Origin: an uncultured Prevotellaceae bacterium
Lineage (GTDB): Bacteria; Bacteroidota; Bacteroidia; Bacteroidales; Bacteroidaceae
DNA length: 53,143 nucleotides
Assembly (NCBI GenBank): GCA_900316685.1
Contig: ONDS01000012.1
Span: 73,920-127,062, forward strand
Direction: 5' to 3'
How positions within the stretch are numbered: the first letter of the stretch is position 1; every line of letters begins with the position of its first letter. Shown here piece by piece: positions 1-8,729 of the stretch. Below the pieces are notes generated by a model, which saw only the letters and a list, made by a program, of their open reading frames with translations, was not told the origin of the DNA and did no database searches. Made by a program: the position numbers and the translations under genes.

Positions 1-1866
1 AGATATTTAGGTAAATGCAAGCATTATGGCATCAACCATGTGCGTTTCCATTCATGGTGCCCGCCCGAGGCTGCCTTCATCGCCGCCGACGCCCTGGGCA
101 TCTATCTCCAACCCGAGCTGCCTTTCTGGGGTGACTTCAAGGCCGACGACGAACGGCTCATGACCTATCTGCACCGCGAGGGAGAGCGTATCATACATGC
201 CTATGGCCATCACCCCTCATTCGTCATGTTCGCCTTGGGCAATGAGTTGTGGGGCTCAATAGAGAAAATGGGTGAATTCGTGGCTGATTACCGGAAGATC
301 AATAGCCACATACTTTATACCTTTGGTTCCAACTACTACCTTGGCTATCAAGGCGTGAAACCCGGAATGGACTATTTCACCACCTGCAGGGTGGGGGGCG
401 AGGCCTGGGGACAGTACGACACCCATACCCGAGGTTCTTTCTCCTTTGCCGACGCTTTCGAAGGAGGCATGATCAACCACTTCGCACCCAACCTCAGCAT
501 GAATTTCGAGGAGGGATGTAGCCGCTCGTCCGTACCTGTCATCAGCCATGAAACGGCACAGTTCCAGACCTATCCCGATTTCGACGAGATGAGAAAATAC
601 ACGGGTGTGCTCACACCATGCAATATGGAAGTGTTCCAACGGCGGTTGCAGCAGGCGGGCATGGGCGACCAAGCCAAGGCGTTCCACCGCGCTTCGGGTG
701 CCTGGAGCTTCGAATTGTATAAAGCCGACATCGAGATGGACCTGCGCACGCGCAATATGGCAGGATTCCAGTTGCTCGACCTGCAGGACTACCCAGGCCA
801 GGGCAGTGCCTATGTGGGTATGCTCGACGCACTGATGGACGAGAAAGACTGTTTCGACGACAATGCGCAATATGCCTGGCAGGGGTTCTGCGCTCCCGTG
901 GTACCGTTGCTGCAGACCGACCGTTATTGTCTGACCGCCGCCGACACCTTGCACGCCACCCTGCTGGTGGCCAACTATGGCGGCCAATCGTTGCGCGGCA
1001 AGAATCTGACCTACCAACTGTCGTATGAAGAGCCGAAAAGCAGGCTGATAGGATTGTCGGAAGGTCATTCGCTGACGGTGGAAACCGACGACCAAGGGCT
1101 CATCACCTTGGGCGACATCCATATCCCCATGGCATCCTTCGGCGGTGAGGCCCGCCAACTATGGCTCAGCCTGACCATGGATGAGGGGCGTATCCACAAT
1201 GAATACAAGCTTTGGGTTTATCCCAACACATCCAATCTCGCTTCGCTGAAAGAAGGCATCCTCATCACCCGTACCATGGATGAGCGGACTGGCAAGAAGT
1301 TGGAAGAGGGGGCCACTGTACTCTTCATGCCCGACAGCACCCTCTTCGCCGACAATACCGTGGGCGGCCTGTTCATGACCGACTATTGGAACTACCGAAT
1401 GTTCAAGACCATCTGCGAGAACAACAAAAAGGCAGTGTCACCAGGCACCTTGGGCATATTGACCGATTCCGGGCATCCCCTGTTCGGCTCTTTCCCCACC
1501 GAGGGGCATACGGATTGGCAATGGTGGCCGGTGGTCAGACACAGCAAGCCGCTCATCCTCGACAACCTGCCTGCCGACTATCGGCCTTTGGTTCAGGTGA
1601 TCGACAATATAGAACGCAACCATAAGTTGGGCATGGTGATGGAGTTCGCCGTGGGTAAAGGGCGGCTGATGCTCTGCATGAGCGACTTGGAAGCCGCCTC
1701 CTCCAGGCCGGAGGGCGAGGCATTCTACCGCAGTCTGCTGGAATATATGCACAGTGCCCATTTCCAGCCCACCACCTCCTTCCGTCTGGGCGAATTGATG
1801 ACATTGCTGAAAAGCAAGGTTGGCGACCGTCAGCTGGACGAATTGAACAACATTTCGCCCTATTGA
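1..1866 (+). CDS. Glycoside hydrolase family 2-type protein (5' end outside window)
   Basis: The reading frame is open from base 1, so the N-terminus lies outside the window; the GTG at 40 is internal. The visible 621 residues hold the catalytic TIM barrel and C-terminal beta domains. Window residues near 75-86 contain the ALGNELWG motif, in which Glu82 is the expected acid/base of clan GH-A enzymes. ISHETAQFQTYPDF near 182-195 supplies the likely nucleophile, Glu184. The roughly 100-residue spacing suits GH2. The substrate (beta-galactoside, beta-glucuronide or other) cannot be told from this part. Any signal peptide would be in the missing end. It is followed by ychF with its own promoter, so it is probably the last gene of its unit. 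Confidence 0.82.
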   Translation, partial: RYLGKCKHYGINHVRFHSWCPPEAAFIAADALGIYLQPELPFWGDFKADDERLMTYLHREGERIIHAYGHHPSFVMFALGNELWGSIEKMGEFVADYRKINSHILYTFGSNYYLGYQGVKPGMDYFTTCRVGGEAWGQYDTHTRGSFSFADAFEGGMINHFAPNLSMNFEEGCSRSSVPVISHETAQFQTYPDFDEMRKYTGVLTPCNMEVFQRRLQQAGMGDQAKAFHRASGAWSFELYKADIEMDLRTRNMAGFQLLDLQDYPGQGSAYVGMLDALMDEKDCFDDNAQYAWQGFCAPVVPLLQTDRYCLTAADTLHATLLVANYGGQSLRGKNLTYQLSYEEPKSRLIGLSEGHSLTVETDDQGLITLGDIHIPMASFGGEARQLWLSLTMDEGRIHNEYKLWVYPNTSNLASLKEGILITRTMDERTGKKLEEGATVLFMPDSTLFADNTVGGLFMTDYWNYRMFKTICENNKKAVSPGTLGILTDSGHPLFGSFPTEGHTDWQWWPVVRHSKPLILDNLPADYRPLVQVIDNIERNHKLGMVMEFAVGKGRLMLCMSDLEAASSRPEGEAFYRSLLEYMHSAHFQPTTSFRLGELMTLLKSKVGDRQLDELNNISPY

Positions 1867-1922
1867 CCGTTGCTCGGAACAACTTACTTGGCCAAATGTG
1901 CTCATTATTGGGAAAATATGCC

Positions 1923-1930
1923 TAATTTTG
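1923..1930 (+). promoter_or_regulatory. Bacteroidetes-type -7 element upstream of ychF
   Basis: TAATTTTG matches the TAnnTTTG consensus and lies 30 bp before the ychF ATG. No convincing TTTG was seen 18-21 bp upstream, so only the -7 half is supported. Confidence 0.45.
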
Positions 1931-1959
1931 CACGCGAGAAACTATAATAAAGAAAAGAA

Positions 1960-3060
1960 ATGGCATTAAAATGTGGTATCGTAGGATTGCCCAACGTGGG
2001 TAAATCAACCTTGTTCAATTGTCTGTCGAGCGCCAAGGCGCAAGCAGCCAACTTCCCTTTCTGCACCATCGAACCTAATGTCGGTGTGATCACCGTACCT
2101 GATGAACGACTCACCAAACTGGCAGAATTGGTCCATCCGGGACGTATCGTGCCCGCCACCTGTGAGATCGTAGACATCGCCGGTCTGGTGAAAGGTGCTT
2201 CCAAAGGCGAGGGACTGGGTAATAAGTTCTTAGGCAACATACGCGAGACGGACGCCATCATACATGTGTTGCGTTGCTTCGACGACGACAATATCACACA
2301 TGTCGACGGCACCATCGACCCCATCCGCGACAAGGAGATTATCGATACCGAGCTGCAACTCAAGGATCTGGAGACGGTGGAGGCTCGTCTGAACAAACAG
2401 CTCAAGCCTGCCGCCGCCGGCAACAAGGAGGCCAAGCTTGAGGTGGGTGTGTTGCAAGCTTACAAGGAGGTGCTCGAACAAGGAAAGAACGCCCGCACTG
2501 TGCAGTTCGAATCCAAGGAGGAGCAGCAGGCGGCCCACGACCTGTTCCTGCTCACCGCCAAGCCCGTGCTTTATGTGTGCAATGTGGATGAGAGTGCCGC
2601 CAAGGACGGCAACGATTATTCGCGCCGTGTGGAGCAGGTGGCTGCCGACGAGGGAGCAGAGATACTCATCATCGCCGCCAAGACCGAAGAAGACATCGCC
2701 TCGTTCGACAACTATGAAGACAAGCAGTTGTTCCTCGACGAGCTGGGACTGGAGGAGAGCGGTGTGAATCGTCTCATCAAGAAAGCCTATTCGCTGCTCA
2801 ATCTCGAGACATTCATCACCGCCGGCGAGATGGAGGTCAAGGCTTGGACCTACCATAAAGGATGGAAGGCACCACAGTGTGCCGGTGTCATCCATACCGA
2901 TTTCGAAAAAGGGTTCATCCGCGCCGAGGTCATCAAATACGACGACTATATCCACTACGGCAGCGAGGCCGCCGTACGTGAGGCGGGCAAGATGGGTATC
3001 GAAGGGAAAGACTACGTAGTGCAAGACGGCGACATCATGCACTTTAGGTTTAATGTTTAA
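1960..3060 (+). CDS. ychF: Redox-responsive ATPase YchF (OLA1 family)
   Basis: This 366-residue protein has the full length of bacterial YchF, a ribosome-associated P-loop ATPase of the Obg/TRAFAC class. Walker A is GLPNVGKS at residues 9-16, switch II is DIAGLVKGASKGEG near 72-85, and the usual GTPase NKxD motif is replaced by NVDE at 208-211, the change that makes this family prefer ATP. The C-terminal 85 residues form the TGS domain. The ATG at 1960 gives the canonical MALKCGIVGLPNVGKS start. It stands alone: the preceding GH2 gene is unrelated and a repeat-rich gap follows. Confidence 0.97.
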   Translation: MALKCGIVGLPNVGKSTLFNCLSSAKAQAANFPFCTIEPNVGVITVPDERLTKLAELVHPGRIVPATCEIVDIAGLVKGASKGEGLGNKFLGNIRETDAIIHVLRCFDDDNITHVDGTIDPIRDKEIIDTELQLKDLETVEARLNKQLKPAAAGNKEAKLEVGVLQAYKEVLEQGKNARTVQFESKEEQQAAHDLFLLTAKPVLYVCNVDESAAKDGNDYSRRVEQVAADEGAEILIIAAKTEEDIASFDNYEDKQLFLDELGLEESGVNRLIKKAYSLLNLETFITAGEMEVKAWTYHKGWKAPQCAGVIHTDFEKGFIRAEVIKYDDYIHYGSEAAVREAGKMGIEGKDYVVQDGDIMHFRFNV

Positions 3061-3095
3061 CCCACCCCGTCCCTCCCAAAGAATACCCACCCCGT

Positions 3096-3176
3096 CCCTC
3101 CCAAGGGAGGGAGTGAAAAAGAGGTTGGGGCAGTTTTTTACAAACCACCCCTGCCCCTCCTTTGGAAAAGGAGGGG
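3096..3176. repeat. Two C/T-rich palindromes downstream of ychF
   Basis: CCCTCCC-AA-GGGAGGG (3096-3111) and a 10-bp-arm palindrome CCCCTCCTTT-GGA-AAAGGAGGGG (3154-3176) lie just after the ychF stop. A third relative is at 23928-23946 after ruvB. They could fold in RNA and end transcription, or be REP-like dispersed repeats. Confidence 0.6.
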
Positions 3177-3196
3177 AGAAGATAGTCCGCTATTCA

Positions 3197-3268
3197 GAAA
3201 TCGCTGCTGTAGGGGCGTGCTTGTCTCGCCCATGAAATCGCTGCTGTAGGGGCGTGCTTGTCTCGCCC
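3197..3268 (+). repeat. 35-bp direct repeat, two copies
   Basis: Two identical 35-bp copies (3197-3231 and 3234-3268) each contain a GTAGGGGCGTGC...CTCGCCC imperfect palindrome. A diverged relative sits at 50822-50847. The GGGGCG...CGCCC plan is that of dispersed REP-like intergenic repeats. Confidence 0.7.
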
Positions 3269-3281
3269 GCAAAGAGGGTAA

Positions 3282-3475
3282 AGAGCAAGGGGCAAGAGAA
3301 TACCCTCAACCCTCAACCCTCAGCCCTCAACCCTCAGCCCTCAACCCTCAACCCTCAACACTCAACCCTCAGCCCTCAACCCACAGCCCTCAACCCTCAC
3401 CCCTCAACCCTCAACCCTCAGCACTCAACCCTCAACCCTCAACCCTCAGCACTCAACCCTCAACCCTCAACCCTC
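3282..3475. repeat. Composite 7-nt-period repeat array upstream of lgt
   Basis: About 25 head-to-tail heptamers (CCCTCAA, CCCTCAG and close variants) run from 3303 to 3475 and stop five bases before the lgt ATG. They are preceded by GAGCAAGGGGCAAGAGAATA (3282-3301), the reverse complement of the TATTCTC TTGCCCC TTGCTC junction seen at 42828. The 5' leader of lgt is therefore essentially repeat. Confidence 0.9.
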
Positions 3476-3480
3476 GTAAT

Positions 3481-4347
3481 ATGCTTAGTTATATCGTCTG
3501 GAATCCCGATGAGGTGGTTTTTCACCTCGGCTCATTTTCCATCCGCTGGTACTCCCTATGCTGGCTGTTGGGATTGGCCTGTGCGTTCTTTATAGTGAAA
3601 TACCTCTACAAGAAAGAGAAGATCAAAGATGAATATTTCGACCCCTTGTTCATCTATTGTTTCCTCGGCATTTTGATAGGAGCTCGCCTTGGCCACTGCC
3701 TGTTCTACGAACCAGGCTATTTCCTCAGCAGTGGCGAACATATCCTGGAGATGTTCCTGCCCATCCATAAGATGGCCGACGGCTCCTGGAAATTCACAGG
3801 CTACGAGGGACTGGCTTCGCATGGAGGCACCCTCGGACTGATGATCGCCCTCTTCCTCTATTGTAAGAAGACGAAGGTTAACCTCTGGCGGGTGCTCGAC
3901 ATGATAGCCATCGCCACGCCTACCACAGCCTGTTTCATACGCTTAGGCAATCTCATGAACTCTGAAATCATCGGCAAGGTGACCGATGTGCCCTGGGCAT
4001 TTATCTTCGAGGCTGCCGGACCAGAATATGCCGGTGTGCCACGCCATCCCGGACAGCTCTACGAGGCCATCGCCTATTTCATATTCTTCTTCATCGGATG
4101 GTATTTCTACAAGAGGAGCCAACGCACCGAAACCTCAAAAAAAGTCGGTTCAGGTTTCTTCTTCGGGCTCTGCCTCACATTGATTTTCACTGCCCGCTTC
4201 TTCATCGAGTTCACCAAAGAAAACCAGGTCGACTTCGAGGAGGGCATGATGTTCGACATGGGACAATTGCTCAGCATACCCTTCATTATCCTCGGCATAG
4301 CCTGTATGAGAGGAGGCAAATGGCTCAGGAAATTGGGAGCGCAATAA
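3481..4347 (+). CDS. lgt: Prolipoprotein diacylglyceryl transferase
   Basis: Lgt moves diacylglycerol from phosphatidylglycerol to the lipobox cysteine of prolipoproteins in the inner membrane. The 288-residue protein is a multi-pass membrane protein with the family signatures SHGG (residues 113-116), [12 protein letters not shown] (154-165) and RHPGQLYEA (188-196). The ATG at 3481 gives a normal-length N-terminus. There is no Shine-Dalgarno sequence; the heptamer array ends five bases upstream. The next gene follows after 33 bp in the same direction, so co-transcription is possible. Confidence 0.96.
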   Translation: MLSYIVWNPDEVVFHLGSFSIRWYSLCWLLGLACAFFIVKYLYKKEKIKDEYFDPLFIYCFLGILIGARLGHCLFYEPGYFLSSGEHILEMFLPIHKMADGSWKFTGYEGLASHGGTLGLMIALFLYCKKTKVNLWRVLDMIAIATPTTACFIRLGNLMNSEIIGKVTDVPWAFIFEAAGPEYAGVPRHPGQLYEAIAYFIFFFIGWYFYKRSQRTETSKKVGSGFFFGLCLTLIFTARFFIEFTKENQVDFEEGMMFDMGQLLSIPFIILGIACMRGGKWLRKLGAQ

Positions 4348-4380
4348 GGAGAGGCCCGGAAATCTTGATTTCACTACCAG

Positions 4381-5205
4381 ATGTCCATATTAACAAGAAA
4401 ATACCCTTTTGAGCAAAGCAGGAATTGGTTGGGCGACTGTTTGACCTATAGTGTCATCGTCTTTCTTATACTTTTTTTCCTTCAACCCTTCGGGCTCGGT
4501 CTCTATCCGGCAAACAAATTGGTGTTGTCGCTGGTCTTTGGAGGAGTGACCTTCGTCTGTTGCGCTGTTTATGGATTCCTGGTGTTCAATACCCTGCCGC
4601 TACGCATCCAACCATGGAAGGTCTGGCATCATGCCCTGGCCCTCATCGGTATGGTGCTGTTCGTCGGCATCGCCAATTTCCTGACCTTTTCGCTGGTTTT
4701 CCAGCATTCCCTTACCTTCCATACATTCCTGCTTTTCCTTTATTGGACTTTTATCATCGGTGTCATCATCACGGTGGTGTCGATGGGCATCACCTACACA
4801 CGCCATTTGCGCAACCGTATGGAAACGTTGCTTGAGAACACCACCGATGAACAGCGCGACATCATGATTACCATCCACAACAACAATGTGCGAGGAGAAG
4901 ACCTTACGCTGCCCATCAACGACCTGCTATATATAGAGGCTCGGAAAAACACCGTGATGGTGTATCATGTGGTCGAAGGGAAAACCACCTCGACGGAGAT
5001 ACACGCTACGCTGTCGGCGGTACTCGACGGACTGAAAGATTTCAAGACCATCTTCCAGTGCCACCGCTCCTTTGCCGTCAATCTCAACAATATCACCTCG
5101 GCCAAGGGCAACAGCAACGGCTATCAACTGACCCTCGGAAACTGCCCAACGATGGTGCCCGTATCGCGCACTTATGTCCCTCTTCTTAAGTCGTTTGTCG
5201 CTTAG
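4381..5205 (+). CDS. Membrane-bound LytTR-family transcriptional regulator
   Basis: A 274-residue protein with about four predicted hydrophobic membrane spans in residues 20-142, then a short linker and a LytTR DNA-binding domain (about 168-272). The domain shows the family pattern: DLLYIEARKNTVMVYHV, then FQCHRSFAVNLNNI, then the closing VPVSRTYVPLL. No receiver domain is present, so sensing is likely through the membrane part. It lies 33 bp after lgt. Its most obvious target is the receptor gene downstream, whose promoter is preceded by 20-bp-spaced direct repeats that begin at the end of this gene. The target assignment is inference. Confidence 0.88.
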   Translation: MSILTRKYPFEQSRNWLGDCLTYSVIVFLILFFLQPFGLGLYPANKLVLSLVFGGVTFVCCAVYGFLVFNTLPLRIQPWKVWHHALALIGMVLFVGIANFLTFSLVFQHSLTFHTFLLFLYWTFIIGVIITVVSMGITYTRHLRNRMETLLENTTDEQRDIMITIHNNNVRGEDLTLPINDLLYIEARKNTVMVYHVVEGKTTSTEIHATLSAVLDGLKDFKTIFQCHRSFAVNLNNITSAKGNSNGYQLTLGNCPTMVPVSRTYVPLLKSFVA

Positions 5206-5281
5206 TCATTCGTCCTCGAAGTTAGTCATTCGTCTGTCGCCTTAGTTTTTCGTCCATCTTTTTAGCCGTGTATCACGGTTA
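5202..5281 (+). repeat. Four direct repeats, exact 20-bp period, candidate LytTR operator
   Basis: TTAGTCATTCGTC-type repeats start at 5202, 5222, 5242 and 5262 (the last diverged, TTAGCC) and abut the -33 TTTG at 5282. The 20-bp step places every copy on about the same DNA face. LytTR proteins bind paired direct repeats about two helical turns apart. Confidence 0.65.
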
Positions 5282-5313
5282 TTTGCATCTACGTTTTTCC
5301 ATGCCTATCTTTG
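5282..5313 (+). promoter_or_regulatory. Promoter of the TonB-dependent receptor; predicts a leaderless mRNA
   Basis: TTTG (5282-5285), 20 bp, then TATCTTTG (5306-5313) is a near-consensus Bacteroidetes promoter. The -7 element ends only 4 bp before the ATG at 5318, so transcription should begin at or within a few bases of the start codon. Confidence 0.8.
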
Positions 5314-5317
5314 CGGC

Positions 5318-7408
5318 ATGAAACAACGAATGCTCAATCTCATCATCGTGCTGCTGACCGCTGTCAGCATGTCGGCACAAGTCACCGTTTCAGGCATGGT
5401 AAGCGACGGACACGAACCTCTTGTCGGCGCCAATGTCTTTATATTAGGTACAATAGACGGTTGCCTGACCGACGCATCGGGTCGTTTTTCCTTTACGACG
5501 ACAGCTCAGGGGAATGTCACGCTCAAAGCCACCTACATCGGGTTTGAAGACTTCATGCTTGCTGCGGAGGTGGGCGATATGCATGATATCACTATCACCA
5601 TGCGTTTTCATGCCGCATCTATCGATGAGGTGGTCGTGCTGGCCAGTACCTACAGCTTCGGCAAGAGCGACAACTTCAAGACCATGGATGCCCATGGGGT
5701 GGTGATGTCTGGCAACTCATGTGGCGACATCATTGGTGCCTTGCAGTCGCTGCCTGGCACACAGAAAGTAGGCGAGGATGGCAAACTCTACGTGCGCGGC
5801 GGTGAGAGCAACGAGTGCCAGACATTTATCAATGGTATGCACGTGCTCTCACCCTACAGCACCAATGTGGAAGGGCAGGCACAGCGTGGACGCTTCTCAC
5901 CCTTCCTCTTCAAAGGCATCAATTTCTCATTAGGCGGTTATGGAGGTGAGTACGGACAGGCGCTGTCCTCAGTCCTGCCCATGGAAACCACCGATGTGCA
6001 GACAAGCGACAAGGTTGGTGTGAGCGCGTCGCTGGTAGACTGGAACATCGGTGGTACGAAAGCATTCCCACGGAGCAGCCTTTCGTTCAATGCCGCTTAT
6101 ACCGACATGGGCGTTTACAACCGGTTGTTCACCGATCATGCGGATTGGACCCGTCCATATCGCAAGTTGTCTACCGAGGCCCAATATAAGGTGGACTTGT
6201 CGTCGGCCAGCATGCTTAAATCATATTTCGGCTACGACCTCACCTCAGTAGGTCAGCATATCGATGACAGGCGATTGTCACTTGTCGAACATAACATCTA
6301 TGCCAATGTCACCATGAAAAGTAATATAGGCAGGGGTTATTCACTCTTTGCGGGTATCGCCAACTCTACCTTGCTCAGCAACATTGGCGACGCCCTCACC
6401 CTCGGCGATCATTACCATAACTGGCGCAATGAGATACATCTGAAGATGGATATCCGCAAGGTTTTTTCACCATCTCTGAAGATGTCGGCGGGAGTGGAGG
6501 ATTATTATCGCCACAGTGAGATGACCTACAGTCCCTATCAGTACAATCTCGACCACAATATCCTGGCGGCCCATATCGACGCGCAATGGCGGTTGGTGCC
6601 TCGCTTGTTCCTTCACCTCTCGACAAGAGCGGAGCATTCCAGCTACAACAATGAGCTGGCACTCTTGCCGCGATTTACCTTGAGCTACATTCCCAACCAA
6701 CGATTCCAAACATCCATCATGTTCGGACGTTACAGCCAAGCGGCGGAAGATGACTATCTCGCCAGATGTGACAAACCATTGAGCCAAGGCATTGCTTACC
6801 ATGCTATCTTCAGTATGCAATATAAAAACGACCGCCTCATGCTGCGCGTAGAACCTTATTGGAAGAAATATCGCCATCTGCCTTTGCTGGCCAAGGAGCA
6901 GGGCTCTACGGAAAACCCATTCGAAGACCTTTACCGTTCCGAGGGATATGGTACGAGTCGTGGCGTGGATGCTTTCGTGGAATACGCTCCGGCCAATCAC
7001 CGCCTCCCGTCTCTTTCGCTCGCTTATTCATACAACGACTCAGAGCGATTGTATCTCGACTATGCCACCCTTCGTATGCCATACTATGCCTCACGGCATA
7101 ACCTACGGCTATCTGCCAAATACACCATCGGCAAGGCGATCATCGGTGTCACGGAGTCTTACGCCAGCCGGCGACAGTTCTCCATGGGTAAGTCACCTCA
7201 TTATAACAGTGTCGACCTGAATGTGACCTATCTGCTCCATCCCAAGGTCATCGTCTATGCCTCGCTGAGCAATGTCTTTGGGCGTAACAACATCTTCGGT
7301 TACCGTCCCGATGGTTCCTCCATAACCGCTACACGGAATCGCTTTTTCTACATCGGAATATTTGTTTCACTTAAAAATAATAAAGCTTATGACATCTCAA
7401 ACTTTTAG
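5318..7408 (+). CDS. TonB-dependent receptor with carboxypeptidase-D-like N-terminal domain
   Basis: This 696-residue outer-membrane protein has a signal peptide (cleavage likely after SMSAQ, about residue 21), a carboxypeptidase-regulatory-like beta sandwich (about 22-105: SGMVSDGHEPLVGANVFI), a plug domain (about 125-215: IGALQSLPGTQKVGEDGKLYVRGGESNECQTFINGM region) and a beta barrel ending in an aromatic residue (SNF). It is short for a SusC-type transporter and no SusD follows, so it may import a metal chelate or another small ligand. Its stop overlaps the next gene by 20 bp. Regulation by the adjacent LytTR protein is suggested by the repeat array at its promoter. Confidence 0.9.
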   Translation: MKQRMLNLIIVLLTAVSMSAQVTVSGMVSDGHEPLVGANVFILGTIDGCLTDASGRFSFTTTAQGNVTLKATYIGFEDFMLAAEVGDMHDITITMRFHAASIDEVVVLASTYSFGKSDNFKTMDAHGVVMSGNSCGDIIGALQSLPGTQKVGEDGKLYVRGGESNECQTFINGMHVLSPYSTNVEGQAQRGRFSPFLFKGINFSLGGYGGEYGQALSSVLPMETTDVQTSDKVGVSASLVDWNIGGTKAFPRSSLSFNAAYTDMGVYNRLFTDHADWTRPYRKLSTEAQYKVDLSSASMLKSYFGYDLTSVGQHIDDRRLSLVEHNIYANVTMKSNIGRGYSLFAGIANSTLLSNIGDALTLGDHYHNWRNEIHLKMDIRKVFSPSLKMSAGVEDYYRHSEMTYSPYQYNLDHNILAAHIDAQWRLVPRLFLHLSTRAEHSSYNNELALLPRFTLSYIPNQRFQTSIMFGRYSQAAEDDYLARCDKPLSQGIAYHAIFSMQYKNDRLMLRVEPYWKKYRHLPLLAKEQGSTENPFEDLYRSEGYGTSRGVDAFVEYAPANHRLPSLSLAYSYNDSERLYLDYATLRMPYYASRHNLRLSAKYTIGKAIIGVTESYASRRQFSMGKSPHYNSVDLNVTYLLHPKVIVYASLSNVFGRNNIFGYRPDGSSITATRNRFFYIGIFVSLKNNKAYDISNF

Positions 7409-7913
7409 GCACCACGTGTGCACCGTCGTATTGTTTCTTATCGCTGCAACAAACATCAACGCACAAGGACCTGACATGAACGCGCTCATCCAACAGTCGC
7501 TGTCGAAACTGCAACAACCCACGCCGGAGGCTTACATCACCTGCATCGCTGAGATGAAAAGGATTGATGCCATGTATCCCGACAGTGTACAACCCAAATA
7601 CCAGTTGGCGCTGCAAAGTCTGACCTTTGGTATCATGAATCCTCATGCCCCTGAAACGCAGCGCATACTTGCCGAAGCACAACAAACCATTGAAAAGCTG
7701 TCGGAGATTCCGTCGGCCGACCCTTCCGACATTCATACCCTGCGCGGTTTCTACCTGATGACACTTATTGTGCAGGACCCTATGACGAATGGGCAACGCT
7801 ATTACCTTGAGGTGATGGACAACTATGAGACGGCGCTGAAACTCAATCCCAACAACGAACTGGCCCGGCAACTACAGGAGAAGTTCCTTGAAGGGATGAG
7901 GAGTTATCAATGA
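7389..7913 (+). CDS. Secreted or periplasmic protein of unknown function, coupled to the receptor
   Basis: A 174-residue protein with an N-terminal signal peptide (hydrophobic VVLFLIAATNINAQ, cleavage near residue 23). The mature part is helical and charged, with TPEAYITCIAEMKRIDAMYPDSVQPKYQ-like spacing and AETQ/KLNPNNELARQL near the end that suggest TPR-like helices. The ATG at 7389 lies inside the 3' end of the receptor gene (20-bp overlap), which points to translational coupling and a shared job at the envelope. I do not recognise a named family. Confidence 0.75.
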   Translation: MTSQTFRHHVCTVVLFLIAATNINAQGPDMNALIQQSLSKLQQPTPEAYITCIAEMKRIDAMYPDSVQPKYQLALQSLTFGIMNPHAPETQRILAEAQQTIEKLSEIPSADPSDIHTLRGFYLMTLIVQDPMTNGQRYYLEVMDNYETALKLNPNNELARQLQEKFLEGMRSYQ

Positions 7914-8039
7914 ACTACCGCCATTTCCTGTAGTTAGGAGGTAAAAGTAGTTGGAAGAAAGAAGAAGTTGGAAGACAATACTATGCTTCGTCTTTGGGGG
8001 ACTGAAAACAAAAATATCATCATCTTTTTCACCTTTTAT

Positions 8040-8070
8040 TTTGTGGATTGGTATATTTTTGATATTTTTG
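8040..8070 (+). promoter_or_regulatory. Promoter of tRNA-Arg
   Basis: TTTG (8040-8043), 19 bp, then TATTTTTG (8063-8070), ending 16 bp before the mature tRNA 5' end. Confidence 0.75.
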
Positions 8071-8086
8071 CATCCACTTTTGGAAA

Positions 8087-8160
8087 GGTCCCGTAGCTTA
8101 GCTGAATAGAGCGTCAGATTCCGGTTCTGAAGGTCTTGGGTTTGAATCCCAACGGGATCA
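8087..8160 (+). tRNA. tRNA-Arg (anticodon CCG)
   Basis: A 74-nt cloverleaf. The acceptor GGTCCCG pairs with CGGGATC (one G-U), the anticodon stem is TCAGA/TCTGA around TTCCGGT with anticodon CCG, and the T-arm is TTGGG-TTTGAAT-CCCAA. The discriminator is A and no CCA is encoded. It reads Arg CGG codons. Confidence 0.96.
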
Positions 8161-8168
8161 CTTTACAA

Positions 8169-8216
8169 AATCCGCAAGATTCTGAATTTCAGTTTCTTGC
8201 GGATTATTTCATTTTT
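8169..8216 (+). terminator. Terminator after tRNA-Arg
   Basis: A perfect 11-bp inverted repeat AATCCGCAAGA (8169-8179) / TCTTGCGGATT (8195-8205) is followed by a T-rich run (ATTTCATTTTT). Confidence 0.8.
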
Positions 8217-8355
8217 CAAACGCGCCACATTTGCACCACCAAGCATTAACAACAAGTTTTTACAAACTGCACTATACGCCAAGAAATGGCTCATTAACGC
8301 TTGTTACACATCATGAATAGAGAAGATCGCCATATGGTTTGATTACCGTTTTCAT

Positions 8356-8718
8356 GTGAAAACGGCAAAGATGGGATGTAACCTTGAACCAGAAACCGAG
8401 ATAGCCCCAGGCTTGTGTTTTCCTCATGGTTTTCCAGTCGTGATACATTCTCATGCCAAGCTAGGCCGCCACTGCATCGGGCATCCAGGTGTGCAGGTTG
8501 GCACTTCACGAACAAAGGGTGGGGCACCTGTTATTGGCGACTATTGTTTCTTGGGTAATGGATATCATATTATAGGAAATTGTAAGATTGGAGATTGGTG
8601 TTTTATATCACCAGGGGCTTTTGTTTGTAAAGATATACCAGAAGGTTCTGTCGTGGGATTTGGATTAAACAATATTATATCTAACAAAGGAAAAGAGACT
8701 GTAAGTATGTATCTTTAA
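8356..8718 (+). CDS. Short serine-acetyltransferase-like hexapeptide protein, probably 5'-truncated
   Basis: The 120 residues are a left-handed beta-helix acetyltransferase core similar to the C-terminal half of CysE-like enzymes of polysaccharide clusters: PHGFPVVIHSHAKLGRHCIG, HPGVQVG, GGAPVIGDYCFLGNG, IGNCKIGDWCFISPGAFV, then DIPEGSVVGF. The frame is open back to a TGA at 8314, but no ATG precedes the core. The only early start is the GTG at 8356, inside a 20-bp inverted repeat (CCGTTTTCA-TG-TGAAAACGG, 8346-8365). The alpha-helical N-terminus usual in the family is missing. It precedes rfbA by 11 bp. It is either a short functional enzyme or the end of a gene cut by rearrangement. Confidence 0.6.
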   Translation: MKTAKMGCNLEPETEIAPGLCFPHGFPVVIHSHAKLGRHCIGHPGVQVGTSRTKGGAPVIGDYCFLGNGYHIIGNCKIGDWCFISPGAFVCKDIPEGSVVGFGLNNIISNKGKETVSMYL

Positions 8719-8729
8719 ATTCAATATAG

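Noticed and set aside
3303-3475. Telomere-like repeats marking a linear replicon end
   Set aside because: GTTTAGGG-like units resemble plant telomeres, but arrays are scattered between core genes on both strands, not terminal.
3254-3595. 113-codon ORF rich in NPQPS repeats
   Set aside because: It is the heptamer array translated; a 7-nt unit stays open in all frames, and it overlaps lgt out of frame.
8087-8160. tRNA-Arg as a second integration site
   Set aside because: No duplicated 3' fragment of this tRNA was found downstream in the window.
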